Assembly: GCA_023457255.1 (NCBI GenBank) | Contig: JAEWMB010000037.1 | Coordinates: 183,709 to 247,708 of the forward strand | Direction: 5' to 3' | Length of the DNA: 64,000 nucleotides | DNA from: Bacillota bacterium | GTDB taxonomy: Bacteria; Bacillota; Clostridia; Lachnospirales; Lachnospiraceae | Shown: piece after piece, positions 52,730 through 62,590 of the stretch | Position numbering within the stretch: position 1 is the stretch's first letter | Layout: every line of letters begins with the position of its first letter | Made by a program: the position numbers and the translations under genes | The notes under the pieces: model-generated | Database searches by the model: none | The model's input: only the letters and a program-made list of their open reading frames with translations | Told to the model about the DNA's origin: nothing

Positions 52730-53659
52730 CTAACCCGCTCCATAAAAATCAGCTACAACCTTCTCTGCCGGCTTTCCGTAGATATCATAACCACTATGTT
52801 TTAACACTTCCGATAAGGAATATTGGTTCCATGCCCAGTCCCATATAGCCAGTCCCTGCACCCAGTCTCTTCTTTTTATAGCCTCTATCATGGAATGATA
52901 CCACTCTGCCTGCCCCTCTAAATCAATGTTTCCACGCATCGACCAATTATTTGGTACAAGATTCGAGCCTTTTACGGACATACACCCGCACTCTGCAAAA
53001 AAGAAGGGTTTATCAAATCTCTTTACTACAGTCTCAATACGATCCAACTGCTTCTCCCAGTCATCCATAGGATAATAACCACTGGAAGAGATTACATCCA
53101 CAGCATCCCACCATGACACATTATGCTCCTGATATTTATCCGTATTATACGAAACCAAACCCGAAAATCCGGTACGAATCTCTTTTATTAGATTTCTCCA
53201 TTCTTTTTCCCGGTGCTCAGTCTGTACCATCTCACAACCTGCTATCAACATTTCACATTTTGTTTTTTCTGCAATCCTTGCATAATGCAACTGAAATTCT
53301 GTATAAGCTCGAAACCAATTCCCCCATTTGGGTTCACAAGGTACATCCTCTTCAAAAAAGCTGATAAAAGCTCTCCATGTTCCATTTTTACAATTAACCG
53401 TCGGTTTTAATGCTACCCTAAGCTTTAACGATTTTGCATAGGATATCATATCAATTAACTCCTTATCCCCTACTGTAGCGTTCGATTGATAATCAATCTC
53501 CTCCGATTGAGGAGTCTCTTGAAGTCCATTCGGAACAAGGATGATAAAATTTGCATTTGTACGTTCCTTAAGGTTTCTAAGGCTTTGAAATGCTTCCTCT
53601 CTTTGAAAACTCCCTCTGTGGCAAAATGGTGCAAACGTGACTCCCTTTATGTATTCCAT
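52730..53659 (-). CDS. Glycoside hydrolase, GH113 beta-mannanase-like
   Basis: 309 residues, a TIM-barrel without a signal peptide, hence intracellular. MEYIKGVTFAPFCHRGSFQ opens the protein. LRVALKPTVNCKNGTWRAFI, the catalytic acid region LIAGCEMVQTEHREKEWRNLI, SGYYPMDDW and the nucleophile region KPFFFAECGCMSVKGSN follow. These resemble GH113 endo-beta-mannanases acting on mannan oligosaccharides, from memory of the family. A divergently transcribed AraC regulator lies upstream. Alternative: another barrel hydrolase of similar layout. Confidence 0.8.
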   Translation of the reverse strand: MEYIKGVTFAPFCHRGSFQREEAFQSLRNLKERTNANFIILVPNGLQETPQSEEIDYQSNATVGDKELIDMISYAKSLKLRVALKPTVNCKNGTWRAFISFFEEDVPCEPKWGNWFRAYTEFQLHYARIAEKTKCEMLIAGCEMVQTEHREKEWRNLIKEIRTGFSGLVSYNTDKYQEHNVSWWDAVDVISSSGYYPMDDWEKQLDRIETVVKRFDKPFFFAECGCMSVKGSNLVPNNWSMRGNIDLEGQAEWYHSMIEAIKRRDWVQGLAIWDWAWNQYSLSEVLKHSGYDIYGKPAEKVVADFYGAG

Positions 53660-53866
53660 ACCGTTACCTCATCCCCTCCTTATATGCCTTATCTATTATG
53701 AAACGGATTACTTCAATCCTATCTTTTTCCAGTATAGCATTTCAGACATAACTGTGATAGAATGAAACCGAATAAAAATCGTATCAATCTATTTTTGTTA
53801 GAATTACAAAAACAGCAGGAAAATACTTTAATTATGCAGATTTCCGGATCCTAAGGTTTATAAAAC

Positions 53867-53880
53867 AGACGCTTAAGCGT
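53867..53880. promoter_or_regulatory. 14-bp palindrome upstream of the AraC gene
   Basis: GACGCTTAAGCGTC is a perfect palindrome located 16 bp before the ATG, just upstream of the ribosome binding site GAGG. It could be an operator or an RNA hairpin restricting translation. Confidence 0.4.
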
Positions 53881-53896
53881 CGGAACTGAGGTTTTT

Positions 53897-54787
53897 ATGC
53901 AGTACCTTTTTGAAAAAAGTGATATACTGAATGCACCTGTGGAAGCGTTCTATTTTGATACCCGCTATGAAACGTTTCCTATCCGTCCACATTGGCATTA
54001 TTTTATGGAAATCATCTATATGCTGGACGGTATGGCACAAATAAATGCCGGCGAAGAATCTTATCTGCTCTCCTCCGGTGATATGATAATCTTTCATCCC
54101 AAAACGATACATGCAATTTATGCAGTTACTATGGAACCGATTCAATATGCTGTTTTAAAATTCGATATTAACCGGCTTCAAATGACTTCAAACTACGCTC
54201 CTAAGATGAGAACCTTATTCCAAAGTGCGGAAGGGAATCCTTCTTGCCCTATCTTTTTTTCTGCCAAAAGTTTAAGCGAGACCGATATTCGTTCTCAAGT
54301 CCTTCCATGCATCGATGAAATAAAAGAAAAAGATTATGGTTATGACTTGATCCTCCATGCAAAACTATACATACTTCTTTCCGAAATCATCCGAATTTGG
54401 CGCAGGAATGGTTTTGATACCGCTAAATTATTGGCATCCGTTGAGGAAACAGATACCATTTACACAATTACGGAATATATGGATGCACATTGTACCGAAT
54501 CCATTAAGGTGACTGATATCGCATTAAAGTGTAATATGAGTTATAGTCATTTCGCCAAGACCTTTCGGGGTATTTACGGACAAACCTGTAAGGACTTTTT
54601 AGAATATCTCCGAGTTTGCAAAGCGGAGGATTATCTGATTTTTACTGATTATGATTTAACCTATATCAGCCAAGAAACCGGTTTTTGTGATTGCAGCCAT
54701 CTAATCAAGGCATTTAAAAAGGTAAAGGGAGTTACACCAAAGCAATACCGTTTGGCACATAAAGTAAGCAGATCCTCAAATACATGA
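53897..54787 (+). CDS. AraC-family transcriptional regulator
   Basis: 296 residues. The N-terminal cupin-like sensor (about 15-110) has HWHYFMEIIYMLDG and GDMIIFHPKTIHAI. The C-terminal double helix-turn-helix (about 190-290) has IKVTDIALKCNMSYSHFAKTFRG and YISQETGFCDCSHLIKAFKKV followed by KGVTPKQYR. It is divergent from the GH113-epimerase operon and the natural candidate activator of it, responding to a sugar. The proximity and family make this a reasonable inference. Confidence 0.93.
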   Translation: MQYLFEKSDILNAPVEAFYFDTRYETFPIRPHWHYFMEIIYMLDGMAQINAGEESYLLSSGDMIIFHPKTIHAIYAVTMEPIQYAVLKFDINRLQMTSNYAPKMRTLFQSAEGNPSCPIFFSAKSLSETDIRSQVLPCIDEIKEKDYGYDLILHAKLYILLSEIIRIWRRNGFDTAKLLASVEETDTIYTITEYMDAHCTESIKVTDIALKCNMSYSHFAKTFRGIYGQTCKDFLEYLRVCKAEDYLIFTDYDLTYISQETGFCDCSHLIKAFKKVKGVTPKQYRLAHKVSRSSNT

Positions 54788-54823
54788 TTCGGAATTCTCT
54801 CTTACCATAATTCCTCAAAAAAA

Positions 54824-54854
54824 GAAATAGACCGTAAAGATTACCATCTATTCC
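54824..54854. terminator. Bidirectional terminator between AraC gene and BtrH-like gene
   Basis: GAAATAGA pairs with TCTATTCC (one G-U pair) with T runs on both strands, matching the convergent genes. Confidence 0.65.
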
Positions 54855-54892
54855 TTTTCTATTTTGTTCGTTTCGTATTATACAAAAGTTCA

Positions 54893-55903
54893 TTACCAGG
54901 AATATTTCGCTTCCCCTTTTTCCTTCTTCTCAATTAATCCATCCTGCAATGAGCGTAACAATATCTTTTCCCTTAAACATAAATCATCTAACTTTACAAT
55001 TACATCATTCAGCATCTGCCTGTTTTTTAACAGGTTATATTTCATTACTATATTACGTAATAAAAAGAATTCCGATGCTAATGTTTCAAAATCAGAGGTA
55101 TTAACACTTCCCTCCATCAGATAGCCATACTCTGACAAATATTCTACCCGCTGCTTCATCAACAATTTGTGTTCATACAGCAGGTGGAATGGGCGAAGAT
55201 CTACATCACCATTAGAACACAATAAAAGTTTGTTACGAATCACTTCGGCAACTTGTAAGCCAAACTCACAAGGCTGTTCATATCTTACATCAAAGGTATC
55301 CTTAGACTCTAAGTAGCGTTCCAAACCGTCAGCTATTTGCTTAATATTAATATAGCTTTTCACTTCAGGATTTACCGACAATACTCCCACATCCGTCATA
55401 AAATCGTATCTACTGTCAATCGAATTGTAGGACTGCTCGATTTCACAAAAGGAGCATTCGGCAAATACGAATTTTCCATTCTGCAAATTATCCGCAAGGT
55501 AAACGATATCCTTTTCTAAATCATAGCCATAGATAAAAACCTCATGATACATATGCTGCTTTTGATAAAACCACTGTGCTGCTTTTATATAAAACCGGTC
55601 CACATACAAAAACACATATTCATTTTCGTTAATAGCTTCTATAATCAGCTTTTTAATATCCCCTGAAAATCCTTTTGTTATGATATATTTTGGGAGGGTA
55701 CGAAAGGATATGGATGGGCAATGGCTTAATAGCAGGTGATGATTGTCAAATGTAACGATGTCCCACCCTTTACTATACCTAAGCTGGATAAAGTTATTAT
55801 GTATCCAAGGAATCATACTATCCGGTAAGACAGAAAATAATAGTCCGTAGGCAGTATAACATGTAATCTCTGGTTTCTTAGTTTGTAAAATCTTTTGCTC
55901 CAT
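54893..55903 (-). CDS. BtrH-N-like protein of unknown function
   Basis: 336 residues. A central block resembles BtrH N-terminal-type acyltransferase folds found near peptide/antibiotic clusters: FLYVDRFYIKAAQWFYQKQH, then HEVFIYGYDLEKDIVYLADN and GKFVFAECSF. The C-terminal half (about 200-336) is helical, with no named domain. The usual catalytic Cys position near the N-terminus is not obvious: CYTAYGLLFSVL is the nearest. No peptide-synthetase gene adjoins it. Its role is unknown. Confidence 0.65.
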   Translation of the reverse strand: MEQKILQTKKPEITCYTAYGLLFSVLPDSMIPWIHNNFIQLRYSKGWDIVTFDNHHLLLSHCPSISFRTLPKYIITKGFSGDIKKLIIEAINENEYVFLYVDRFYIKAAQWFYQKQHMYHEVFIYGYDLEKDIVYLADNLQNGKFVFAECSFCEIEQSYNSIDSRYDFMTDVGVLSVNPEVKSYINIKQIADGLERYLESKDTFDVRYEQPCEFGLQVAEVIRNKLLLCSNGDVDLRPFHLLYEHKLLMKQRVEYLSEYGYLMEGSVNTSDFETLASEFFLLRNIVMKYNLLKNRQMLNDVIVKLDDLCLREKILLRSLQDGLIEKKEKGEAKYSW

Positions 55904-56237
55904 CTACATTCCTCCTTTATACTTTATAGTAAAATGTTATATTACATTACTTTGCATCTGGCACATTGTATTAACAATAGAATTATAATTTACATATTCT
56001 ACATATTTCTTATATTTATACTATCATATAATGTATTATTATACAATGTATTTTCCTGATTTTCCCTTCTCTGGATTCTATCCGGAGATTATTTTTAACC
56101 GATAGCGCATCCTATTCTGCTTTCATTATGCTTCCATAGTTAGAAACAATATGGATTTAAATTTTTTCATTCTTTTCCAACTATAAAAAGAAAGGGCCAC
56201 AATCGGAAACAATTCCGTGTCCCGACCGTGGCAGCTT
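55904..56237. other. Intergenic region holding the Lhr terminator
   Basis: 334 bp, very AT-rich (about 55910-56160), with no coding frame. It must contain the promoter of the leftward BtrH-like gene near its left side. The terminator of the helicase gene is at 56196-56232. Confidence 0.55.
56196..56232 (-). terminator. Terminator of the Lhr-like gene
   Basis: On the minus strand GCCACGGTCGG pairs with CCGATTGTGGC (two G-U pairs) and is followed by CCTTTCTTTTT, directly after the helicase stop. Confidence 0.88.
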
Positions 56238-59200
56238 TTACTTTCGATATAATACGTAATCTGTAATTTCTTTTCGAAACCCAACCGCAGACAGTGCTTC
56301 TTCTGCTTCTTTTGGATACTCTTTTATGATAAGACGAGTACCGTTTGGGTAAAAGCATTTTCTCTCATAGTCAAGAACAAAGCGTTCCAGAGCAGTTTTT
56401 AATTCCTCAAATCCAAATACCCTCAGGGTTTTTCCCTGACGCTCAAATACTGCAATTGGTACTCCACAGGACAATGCAACCACAGTCCCTGCAACTTGGA
56501 CAAAGGAACGGTCTTTCTCATACGGTAGGTATTTTCCCCAGATTTGATATGGGTCCATCGCAGAGAGCCATAGAATTTCTTTTTTCGGATGCTCTAATGT
56601 ATACATTGTGGAGATAAAGTCCTTTTCGCGAATAAATTGTATTCCCGAGAGCCCTTCCACAAAATATCCCCTCCTCGCTCTTTCGGTATATTCCCATACA
56701 CTAAGTTCTTTCAAAGCATCCGCCCAGGAAATTCCTCTGACCGTCTCTTTGCATACGATAACCACCTGGTCAAACAATCGTTCCAACTTTTGTTCCATCG
56801 TTCCTTCTTTTAATGGTCTGACTACTTCAAACCTTCCAGAGGACATCATCATTACCCTTGCATTTACTAACTGCCTAACGTTTCCCTTTTTAAGCTTATC
56901 ACTGTTTAGCCACATCCTTACCGGTACAAAGCTATCTGCACATATAAGCCCGCTCTCAAGTAAGGTTAGAACAGCCTCATATGGAGATTTTCCAAAAAGC
57001 TGTGCGGTAAGACTACTTAAAAAGCTGGCGCCTCTTTTCTGTAAGGTTTCATAAAGAATTTGCTCTGTTTCCTCTAGCGGAAGCTCAAGTTTGGAAAGGG
57101 GAGCATCCCAATCAATATCATCACTATAATGAAAACTTATCCCTTCTTTCGTTATCCTATACTGAAAATATCCCCTGGAAAGCAGGGCATCCAGTAAATC
57201 CGGCCTGTATTTTGCAATTCTTGCAGGAAGCAGCACGTTTTCTAAGAGAGACGGCTGAAAAGCAAATCCCACTAACTGTTCCAGTACTTTACTAAGCTGT
57301 TCTTCCGGAGATGCTGAAATTTCTGTCCTTCCTGCCAGCAGTGCTGCATATCGTTCTTTCGGCAGGGTCTTTATCTGATCCCTGCGCTCATAAATGGTAA
57401 GCTTTAACGCCTTCTCATAAAGTGCTGTATGATAATAATATTCACCCTGCCTAATGATAGCTCCCTGATCACATAATGTAGACAGAGAAGCAAGAATAAT
57501 ATCTTCCGGTAAATAATATCGTTCCACAAGCTGCTTTTTCGTCTGCCCGCCACGATACCTAAGTGCCCTTCTTATCACTTTCTCACAGGCCTGCCCTTCT
57601 CTTTGTACCAGAGCCTGTTCATATAACTCTAACTGTTCGGCTGCAATCCATAACCCTGGCTCAATATAATGGACCAGACCATCGTTTACTAAACTTAGTA
57701 ACCAGTCAATAGGTACCTTAAGTTCTCCTGCAATCATATCTCCTTCTATCATTAGAAGGGTATGAAGTTCCTGTTCATTGACCGGTAAACTTGCCCTCTT
57801 TGAGACTTCTTCAAGCATCTTATGCTGTGGCTGCAGTTTATCCGCCTGCTTTAGCGCTTCTCTTGACGCATCTACAATTCCTATGGTAGAAGGGGCGTAA
57901 TCATACATCATAGCTCCTTCTGTTTGCCGCCTGAAAGGCAGGGACATAGGAGAGGGCAGTTCCAAAAACATCTCCCTAACTGAAATCCTATTCGATAAGA
58001 TTCCATGAATCACCTGCAAAAGCCCTGGAAGATTCCAAATATCCTCCAAGCACTCTCTCTTCGTTTCACGGATAATCGGATGATTTTCATAAGAAAGTAA
58101 GGAATCAAGCATCTGCGCGCAACGCATACGCTGCACCCATAAGGGTTGTCTACCGGCTTTTCGAACTCCCATCATCATTGCTCTGCCCATATTGTAACGG
58201 AAGGTTATCTGAAAGAGCGGTGTTGCAATTAATCTGGCTTCCAGCACTCCTTCCAGGGAAGCAGGAGAAACCATAGTAAGAAGCCCTTCCGGTAATGGCT
58301 GTCCATCATAAGGAAACAGCAAAAAACCGTCATCATCAGCCACATAGTTGATTACTCTTTGCAAGGTCTTACTTGCTGTCTCCTGTATTAAGATAGCAAG
58401 CGGCTCATTTACCTCTCTGCCAAATACAGAGTGAACCATCATCTGATAACTGCCTGCTTCATCTTTAAAGTGTTCGATGAGAATCGTGTTATCCTCCGGA
58501 AGGCAGCCGGTCGCTTCCATCTGACGCTTTATAAACTCACCAGCTCCAATCGCAGCGGCTTGATCCATGCCAAAAGCTTTTAGGTCGTCTAATAAACGAT
58601 CTGCCTCACTTGCACGAGTAAGGTTTCGCAATAGCTCTCCAAAAGCAAAACCGGTTTTCAGTCCCCTTCCTTTTATCTCCCCCTTCCAAAAGGGAAGCTT
58701 TGCATTTCCTGAGGAAGCTGGTGCTACGACTACCGCATCTTTTTGTATGTCGACAATCTTCCATCCAAAAGTTCCAAGTAAGAACTTCTCACCCACTCTT
58801 GATTCATATACAAATTCCTCATCAAGTTCTCCCAGCTTAACGCCCTCTTCACTTTTTACTTGATATAATCCTTTATCAGGTATTGTTCCTCCGGCAGAAA
58901 CTGCCAGCATTCGGCTATACGGATCTCCCTCCACTCTGTTATGGATTCGATCATAAAGAACTCTTGGCCTGACCGGAATCTCCCTTTCATGCTCATAATC
59001 TCCCGCCAGCATTTTTAATACATCCTGAATATCGTTAAGGGTTACTTCCCGGAAAGGATAAGCACGCGGCAGGATATCAACTACTTCCTGTACCTCATAA
59101 CCATCTCCTGTTGCCATAGATACGAGATGCTGTGCAAGTACATCAAAACACAGCCTTGGTGGTTTGGCATCTTCCACCTTGCCCTGCTTTGCAACCTCTG

Positions 59201-60377
59201 CGGTCAATCCGCAATAAAGGCCCTCAAGTGGGGTTCTGGGAAACATCTGCATCACACTTACCCGGTCAGGATTATGCCCTGCACGCCCTAATCTTTGCAT
59301 CGTACTTGAGATTGTCCTTGGGCATCCAATTTGAAATACCTCATCAATTTCACCAACATCGATACCAAGTTCCATAGAAGAAGTAGCACAAAGAAGCCGA
59401 AGCTTTCCCTCTCTTAGAGCTTGCTCTACCGCAAGCCTCTGCTCCTTTGATAAACTGCCATGATGGGTTCTTGCAAATCCCTCTCCGCCAAGCAAATTTA
59501 CATAATGTGCCAGTTTTTCCGCAAACCGCCTGCCTTCCACAAATGCAATGACACTTCGCGCCTTACGGCAGGAGTCATAGATCATCGCCGCAATTTCTTC
59601 CCAAACAGGGGTCTTACGAATTCCTGCTTCTTCTGATAAAGGGCTGGTTATTATAAACTTTCGTTTCTTTTCCATCTTGGGAGCAACAATGTTTGCCGGC
59701 CCCGGAGAAAGATAATTTGCAGCAAGTTCCAACGGTTCAATTGTTGCAGATAATCCAATACGCTGCAGCGCCTTTTGGCACAAATAATCAAGTCTGGCTA
59801 TCGATAGCATCAGATGTGCACCGCGTTTGGAATCAATAAGAGCATGCAGCTCATCGATTATAACAACTTTTGCTGTTTTTAATATTCCCTGCCCTGATTT
59901 GCTGGTAAGAAGAAGATATAATGATTCCGGTGTAGTGATCAGTATATGAGGAGGATGCTTAATCATCCGCCTACGCTCTGCCGGTGCGGTATCACCGGTA
60001 CGTAATGCAATTGAAATACTGGAATTTATCGTTAATTCCCCTTCTTTTTTTTGTTTCGCTAACTCCTCTAAGATACCGTACAGGGGTTTTTTTAAATTCT
60101 CTCTGATATCACCCGCAAGAGATTTTAATGGGGATACATAGATTACATAAAGCTCTTCTTTTAACTTATCTTCTCTTGCCAGCTGCATCAACTGATCAAT
60201 ATATACTAAAAATGCCGACAGAGTTTTACCAGTACCGGTGGGGGCAGATACCAAGGTATCAAAGCCATCTGCAATACTTCTCCAGGCTTCTTTCTGTACC
60301 ATCGTCGGCTCTCCAAAGATTTGCTTAAACCATCTTGATGTAACAGAATCAAACATCTCCATAGAATCTATTGTCAT
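56238..60377 (-). CDS. Lhr-family DEAD/DEAH-box ATP-dependent helicase
   Basis: A 1379-residue helicase. Motif I SAPTGTGKTLSAFL (about 40-53), motif II VVIIDELHAL (DELH), motif III GLSATI and motif VI QRLGRAGHNPDR define the superfamily 2 core (about 1-400). A winged-helix and beta-bundle region follow, then the Lhr-core C-terminal domain with LIATPLFQITFRYNMGRA and a long tail (about 800-1379) typical of bacterial long Lhr proteins. Such enzymes act in RNA or DNA damage handling. Its start overlaps the stop of the PfkB gene by 29 bp, so translation is coupled. Confidence 0.95.
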   Translation of the reverse strand: MTIDSMEMFDSVTSRWFKQIFGEPTMVQKEAWRSIADGFDTLVSAPTGTGKTLSAFLVYIDQLMQLAREDKLKEELYVIYVSPLKSLAGDIRENLKKPLYGILEELAKQKKEGELTINSSISIALRTGDTAPAERRRMIKHPPHILITTPESLYLLLTSKSGQGILKTAKVVIIDELHALIDSKRGAHLMLSIARLDYLCQKALQRIGLSATIEPLELAANYLSPGPANIVAPKMEKKRKFIITSPLSEEAGIRKTPVWEEIAAMIYDSCRKARSVIAFVEGRRFAEKLAHYVNLLGGEGFARTHHGSLSKEQRLAVEQALREGKLRLLCATSSMELGIDVGEIDEVFQIGCPRTISSTMQRLGRAGHNPDRVSVMQMFPRTPLEGLYCGLTAEVAKQGKVEDAKPPRLCFDVLAQHLVSMATGDGYEVQEVVDILPRAYPFREVTLNDIQDVLKMLAGDYEHEREIPVRPRVLYDRIHNRVEGDPYSRMLAVSAGGTIPDKGLYQVKSEEGVKLGELDEEFVYESRVGEKFLLGTFGWKIVDIQKDAVVVAPASSGNAKLPFWKGEIKGRGLKTGFAFGELLRNLTRASEADRLLDDLKAFGMDQAAAIGAGEFIKRQMEATGCLPEDNTILIEHFKDEAGSYQMMVHSVFGREVNEPLAILIQETASKTLQRVINYVADDDGFLLFPYDGQPLPEGLLTMVSPASLEGVLEARLIATPLFQITFRYNMGRAMMMGVRKAGRQPLWVQRMRCAQMLDSLLSYENHPIIRETKRECLEDIWNLPGLLQVIHGILSNRISVREMFLELPSPMSLPFRRQTEGAMMYDYAPSTIGIVDASREALKQADKLQPQHKMLEEVSKRASLPVNEQELHTLLMIEGDMIAGELKVPIDWLLSLVNDGLVHYIEPGLWIAAEQLELYEQALVQREGQACEKVIRRALRYRGGQTKKQLVERYYLPEDIILASLSTLCDQGAIIRQGEYYYHTALYEKALKLTIYERRDQIKTLPKERYAALLAGRTEISASPEEQLSKVLEQLVGFAFQPSLLENVLLPARIAKYRPDLLDALLSRGYFQYRITKEGISFHYSDDIDWDAPLSKLELPLEETEQILYETLQKRGASFLSSLTAQLFGKSPYEAVLTLLESGLICADSFVPVRMWLNSDKLKKGNVRQLVNARVMMMSSGRFEVVRPLKEGTMEQKLERLFDQVVIVCKETVRGISWADALKELSVWEYTERARRGYFVEGLSGIQFIREKDFISTMYTLEHPKKEILWLSAMDPYQIWGKYLPYEKDRSFVQVAGTVVALSCGVPIAVFERQGKTLRVFGFEELKTALERFVLDYERKCFYPNGTRLIIKEYPKEAEEALSAVGFRKEITDYVLYRK

Positions 60378-61287
60378 CTGTAATATTCCCTCCTAACAAA
60401 GTCATAACTTCGCTAAGTGTCGGTGGATTGGAAGGCAATGGGAATCTGGTGCATGCTATAGCTGCTAAACCACTTGCAAAGCGAACCAAATCTTCATCCT
60501 TCATTCCTTTGAGAAGTCCATAGACACAACCTGCTTTAAAAGTATCCCCTGCTCCTAAGGTACTCTCCACTAAAACCTCGTACGGCTTTAGAAGCTTTCG
60601 TCCGGTCTCTTTCCTTCCATACCAGATTTCTTTTGATCCCCTAGTAAAGATAACTAAGCCATTCCCGTGAGTTATGTATTGTTCAAACAATTCCTCTTTC
60701 TCGATTGAATCAGCATAAGTATAGCCAAAGAACTCCCCTGATATAACAGTAACCTCAGCATTTCTATGAAGTAAGCTGTCATATGTACAGTCTATCGTTA
60801 CATAAGGTATCTTATGTTCCCTGCAAACCTTTGCGACAAATTCCGACTCTGTACCAAAGTAGGGATCTAGTCCTACTGCCTTTGCCGATAAAATATCTTC
60901 TAACACCGGTTGATTCCATCGTTTGACCGGATCAGAATAATAACTTCCAAACATACCAAAGGGTGTCCTGGTATCCTTAGCAATGATTACATAGTCCTCC
61001 AGGCCTTCATAAGATTTCTCATAAGTTAATCTAGAGATATCAACTTTAGTTTCTCGGTAAAATTCTTCAATGATGGGGAATACATTACTTCCCATATGAT
61101 TGCCATCCATGAGTGTACTGCATCCAAGAGAGTTTAATACCGTTGCACAGGTTCCTGTTTCACCGCCCGGCAGCCGGTACTTTTTTTTAATTTCTCCATA
61201 AGTATCTGCTTTTGGATAATCACCGGCTAATAAAAAACTATTCGTTACCAAGACCATACCATACAGATAAATATCATACTGCTTCAT
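60349..61287 (-). CDS. PfkB-family carbohydrate kinase
   Basis: About 312 residues. Opening lines carry PGGETGTCATVLNSLGC (substrate-binding GG) and MDGNHMGSNVFPI. The ATP and catalytic motif is ESTLGAGDTFKAGCVYGLLKG (catalytic Asp in GAGDTF). It phosphorylates a sugar or nucleoside; the substrate cannot be told. The ATG at 61287 follows GAAGGAG; an upstream frame to 61350 has no family residues. The 3' end overlaps the start of the Lhr gene, so the two are one transcript, an unusual pairing. Confidence 0.93.
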   Translation of the reverse strand: MKQYDIYLYGMVLVTNSFLLAGDYPKADTYGEIKKKYRLPGGETGTCATVLNSLGCSTLMDGNHMGSNVFPIIEEFYRETKVDISRLTYEKSYEGLEDYVIIAKDTRTPFGMFGSYYSDPVKRWNQPVLEDILSAKAVGLDPYFGTESEFVAKVCREHKIPYVTIDCTYDSLLHRNAEVTVISGEFFGYTYADSIEKEELFEQYITHGNGLVIFTRGSKEIWYGRKETGRKLLKPYEVLVESTLGAGDTFKAGCVYGLLKGMKDEDLVRFASGLAAIACTRFPLPSNPPTLSEVMTLLGGNITDDNRFYGDV

Positions 61288-61912
61288 ACTAACTCCTTCT
61301 CTTGTGCATGCTCTTGCACAAGTTATATTGTTTTGAGTATTACATACCAATCATTGCCCTGCCTTGGTTCTTTTGATATCGGTTCCCGGATAAACTCTCT
61401 TAGGCTCACACTATACTTCTTGTACCATTCAAAATCAGAGTTCCCTAAGAAACTTCCTTTTTCATACAGAAATAGCTATTAATAATAATACCATAAGCAC
61501 CACTAATTGTAAAAGGCAGGAGCCGTATTAAATTATGGGTTTCACTTTTCTTTATTATTACATAATTCACATTATTACATGGTTCGAGCAGCAAAAAATA
61601 GATACAATTCTATAATCCCTTTCCTTCTCTTTCGATTTTTTATGTATAGGTTCCTGACCTTTCTTACTATCCTGCAAGATAACTCTTGTGCAGTTCTGCC
61701 GGTTCCTGCCATAACTATTTCTTCTTTTTTCTGCCAATCATTTTTGATCCTTTTCGAGATATAATTTTTAAGTTGTGCCTTATGGCAACCTATTTGAATA
61801 TCGGAAAATATTATAAGAGATCCTAATGCAATTGATTTCATTTTTTAGTATAATTAATGACAGAGTAAACTCTTGGAAACCTAAAACTTTGATAAAAGAA
61901 AGAAGGTATCGT
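61288..61912. other. Divergent intergenic region, PfkB gene and PPC gene
   Basis: 625 bp. Promoters for the leftward kinase and the rightward PPC gene must lie here. An 88-codon minus-strand frame (61575-61841), with an inner ATG giving MAGTGRTAQELSCRIVRKV, has no recognisable product, so I do not call it a gene. No hairpins or repeats of note. Confidence 0.5.
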
Positions 61913-62335
61913 ATGGATTATCGTAAATTTCAAAATCATTATATAATTCGATTGGACCGTGGAGAAGATATTGTTACTAAGCTAAAAGAATTAGCAGACA
62001 AAGAACAAATAAAGCTCGCTACGTTAAATGGGCTTGGTGCCTGTGGAAAAGTTACTGCCGGACTTTTTGATACCGTGAAAAAAATGTATCAGAGTTATAC
62101 CTTTAAAGGTGATTTAGAGATCGTTTCACTTGGTGGTACGATTACTACTAGGAATGGAGAGACTTATACTCACTTTCACATCAGTATATCCGATGAAAAC
62201 GGAAATGTATATGGCGGACATCTAAATGAAGCTATCATCAGCGGAACAGGAGAATTAGTTCTAACGGTTATCGAGGGCATTGTGGAACGTGAATTTAGCG
62301 AAGAAATCGGGCTTAATTTATTAAAGTTTTTATAA
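61913..62335 (+). CDS. PPC/DUF296-domain protein
   Basis: About 140 residues: a single PPC domain (plant and prokaryote conserved) spanning nearly the whole chain. It starts with YIIRLDRGEDIVTKLKELAD, then LATLNGLGACGKVTAGLFD, and the histidine segment YTHFHISISDENGNVYGGHL. The His cluster resembles the metal-binding site of bacterial PPC proteins. The ATG at 61913 follows AGAAGG; the longer frame to 61826 runs through poor sequence. In bacteria such proteins are small and cytoplasmic; function is unknown. Confidence 0.9.
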   Translation: MDYRKFQNHYIIRLDRGEDIVTKLKELADKEQIKLATLNGLGACGKVTAGLFDTVKKMYQSYTFKGDLEIVSLGGTITTRNGETYTHFHISISDENGNVYGGHLNEAIISGTGELVLTVIEGIVEREFSEEIGLNLLKFL

Positions 62336-62457
62336 TATACCTGAGGAGAAACTGTTTTCCTGATTTTCAATGAAGTATAGCTGATATCAAAATAGATTCA
62401 TTAAATCATATAGGAAACATTGATACGATGTCTGCTTTTCTATTTTGAGCACAAAAA

Positions 62458-62497
62458 AGACTGTCTTTAAAATGATTTATCATAAAAAAGACAGTCT
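62458..62497 (-). terminator. Terminator of the flavodoxin-DUF3793 operon
   Basis: AGACTGTCTTT pairs perfectly with its complement across an 18-base loop and is followed by TTTTTT on the minus strand. Confidence 0.9.
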
Positions 62498-62590
62498 CCT
62501 CATAGCTATTGTTATTATAAGTATAAATAAAACTCACATAATGCTAACCTTTGTAATGCAATGCCAAAGATTAGCGAAGCTTACCTAATA

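Noticed and set aside
61575..61841. 88-codon minus-strand frame beside the PPC gene
   Set aside because: Basic, low-complexity sequence with no family resemblance and an intergenic AT bias; an inner ATG with weak spacing gives only about 45 residues.
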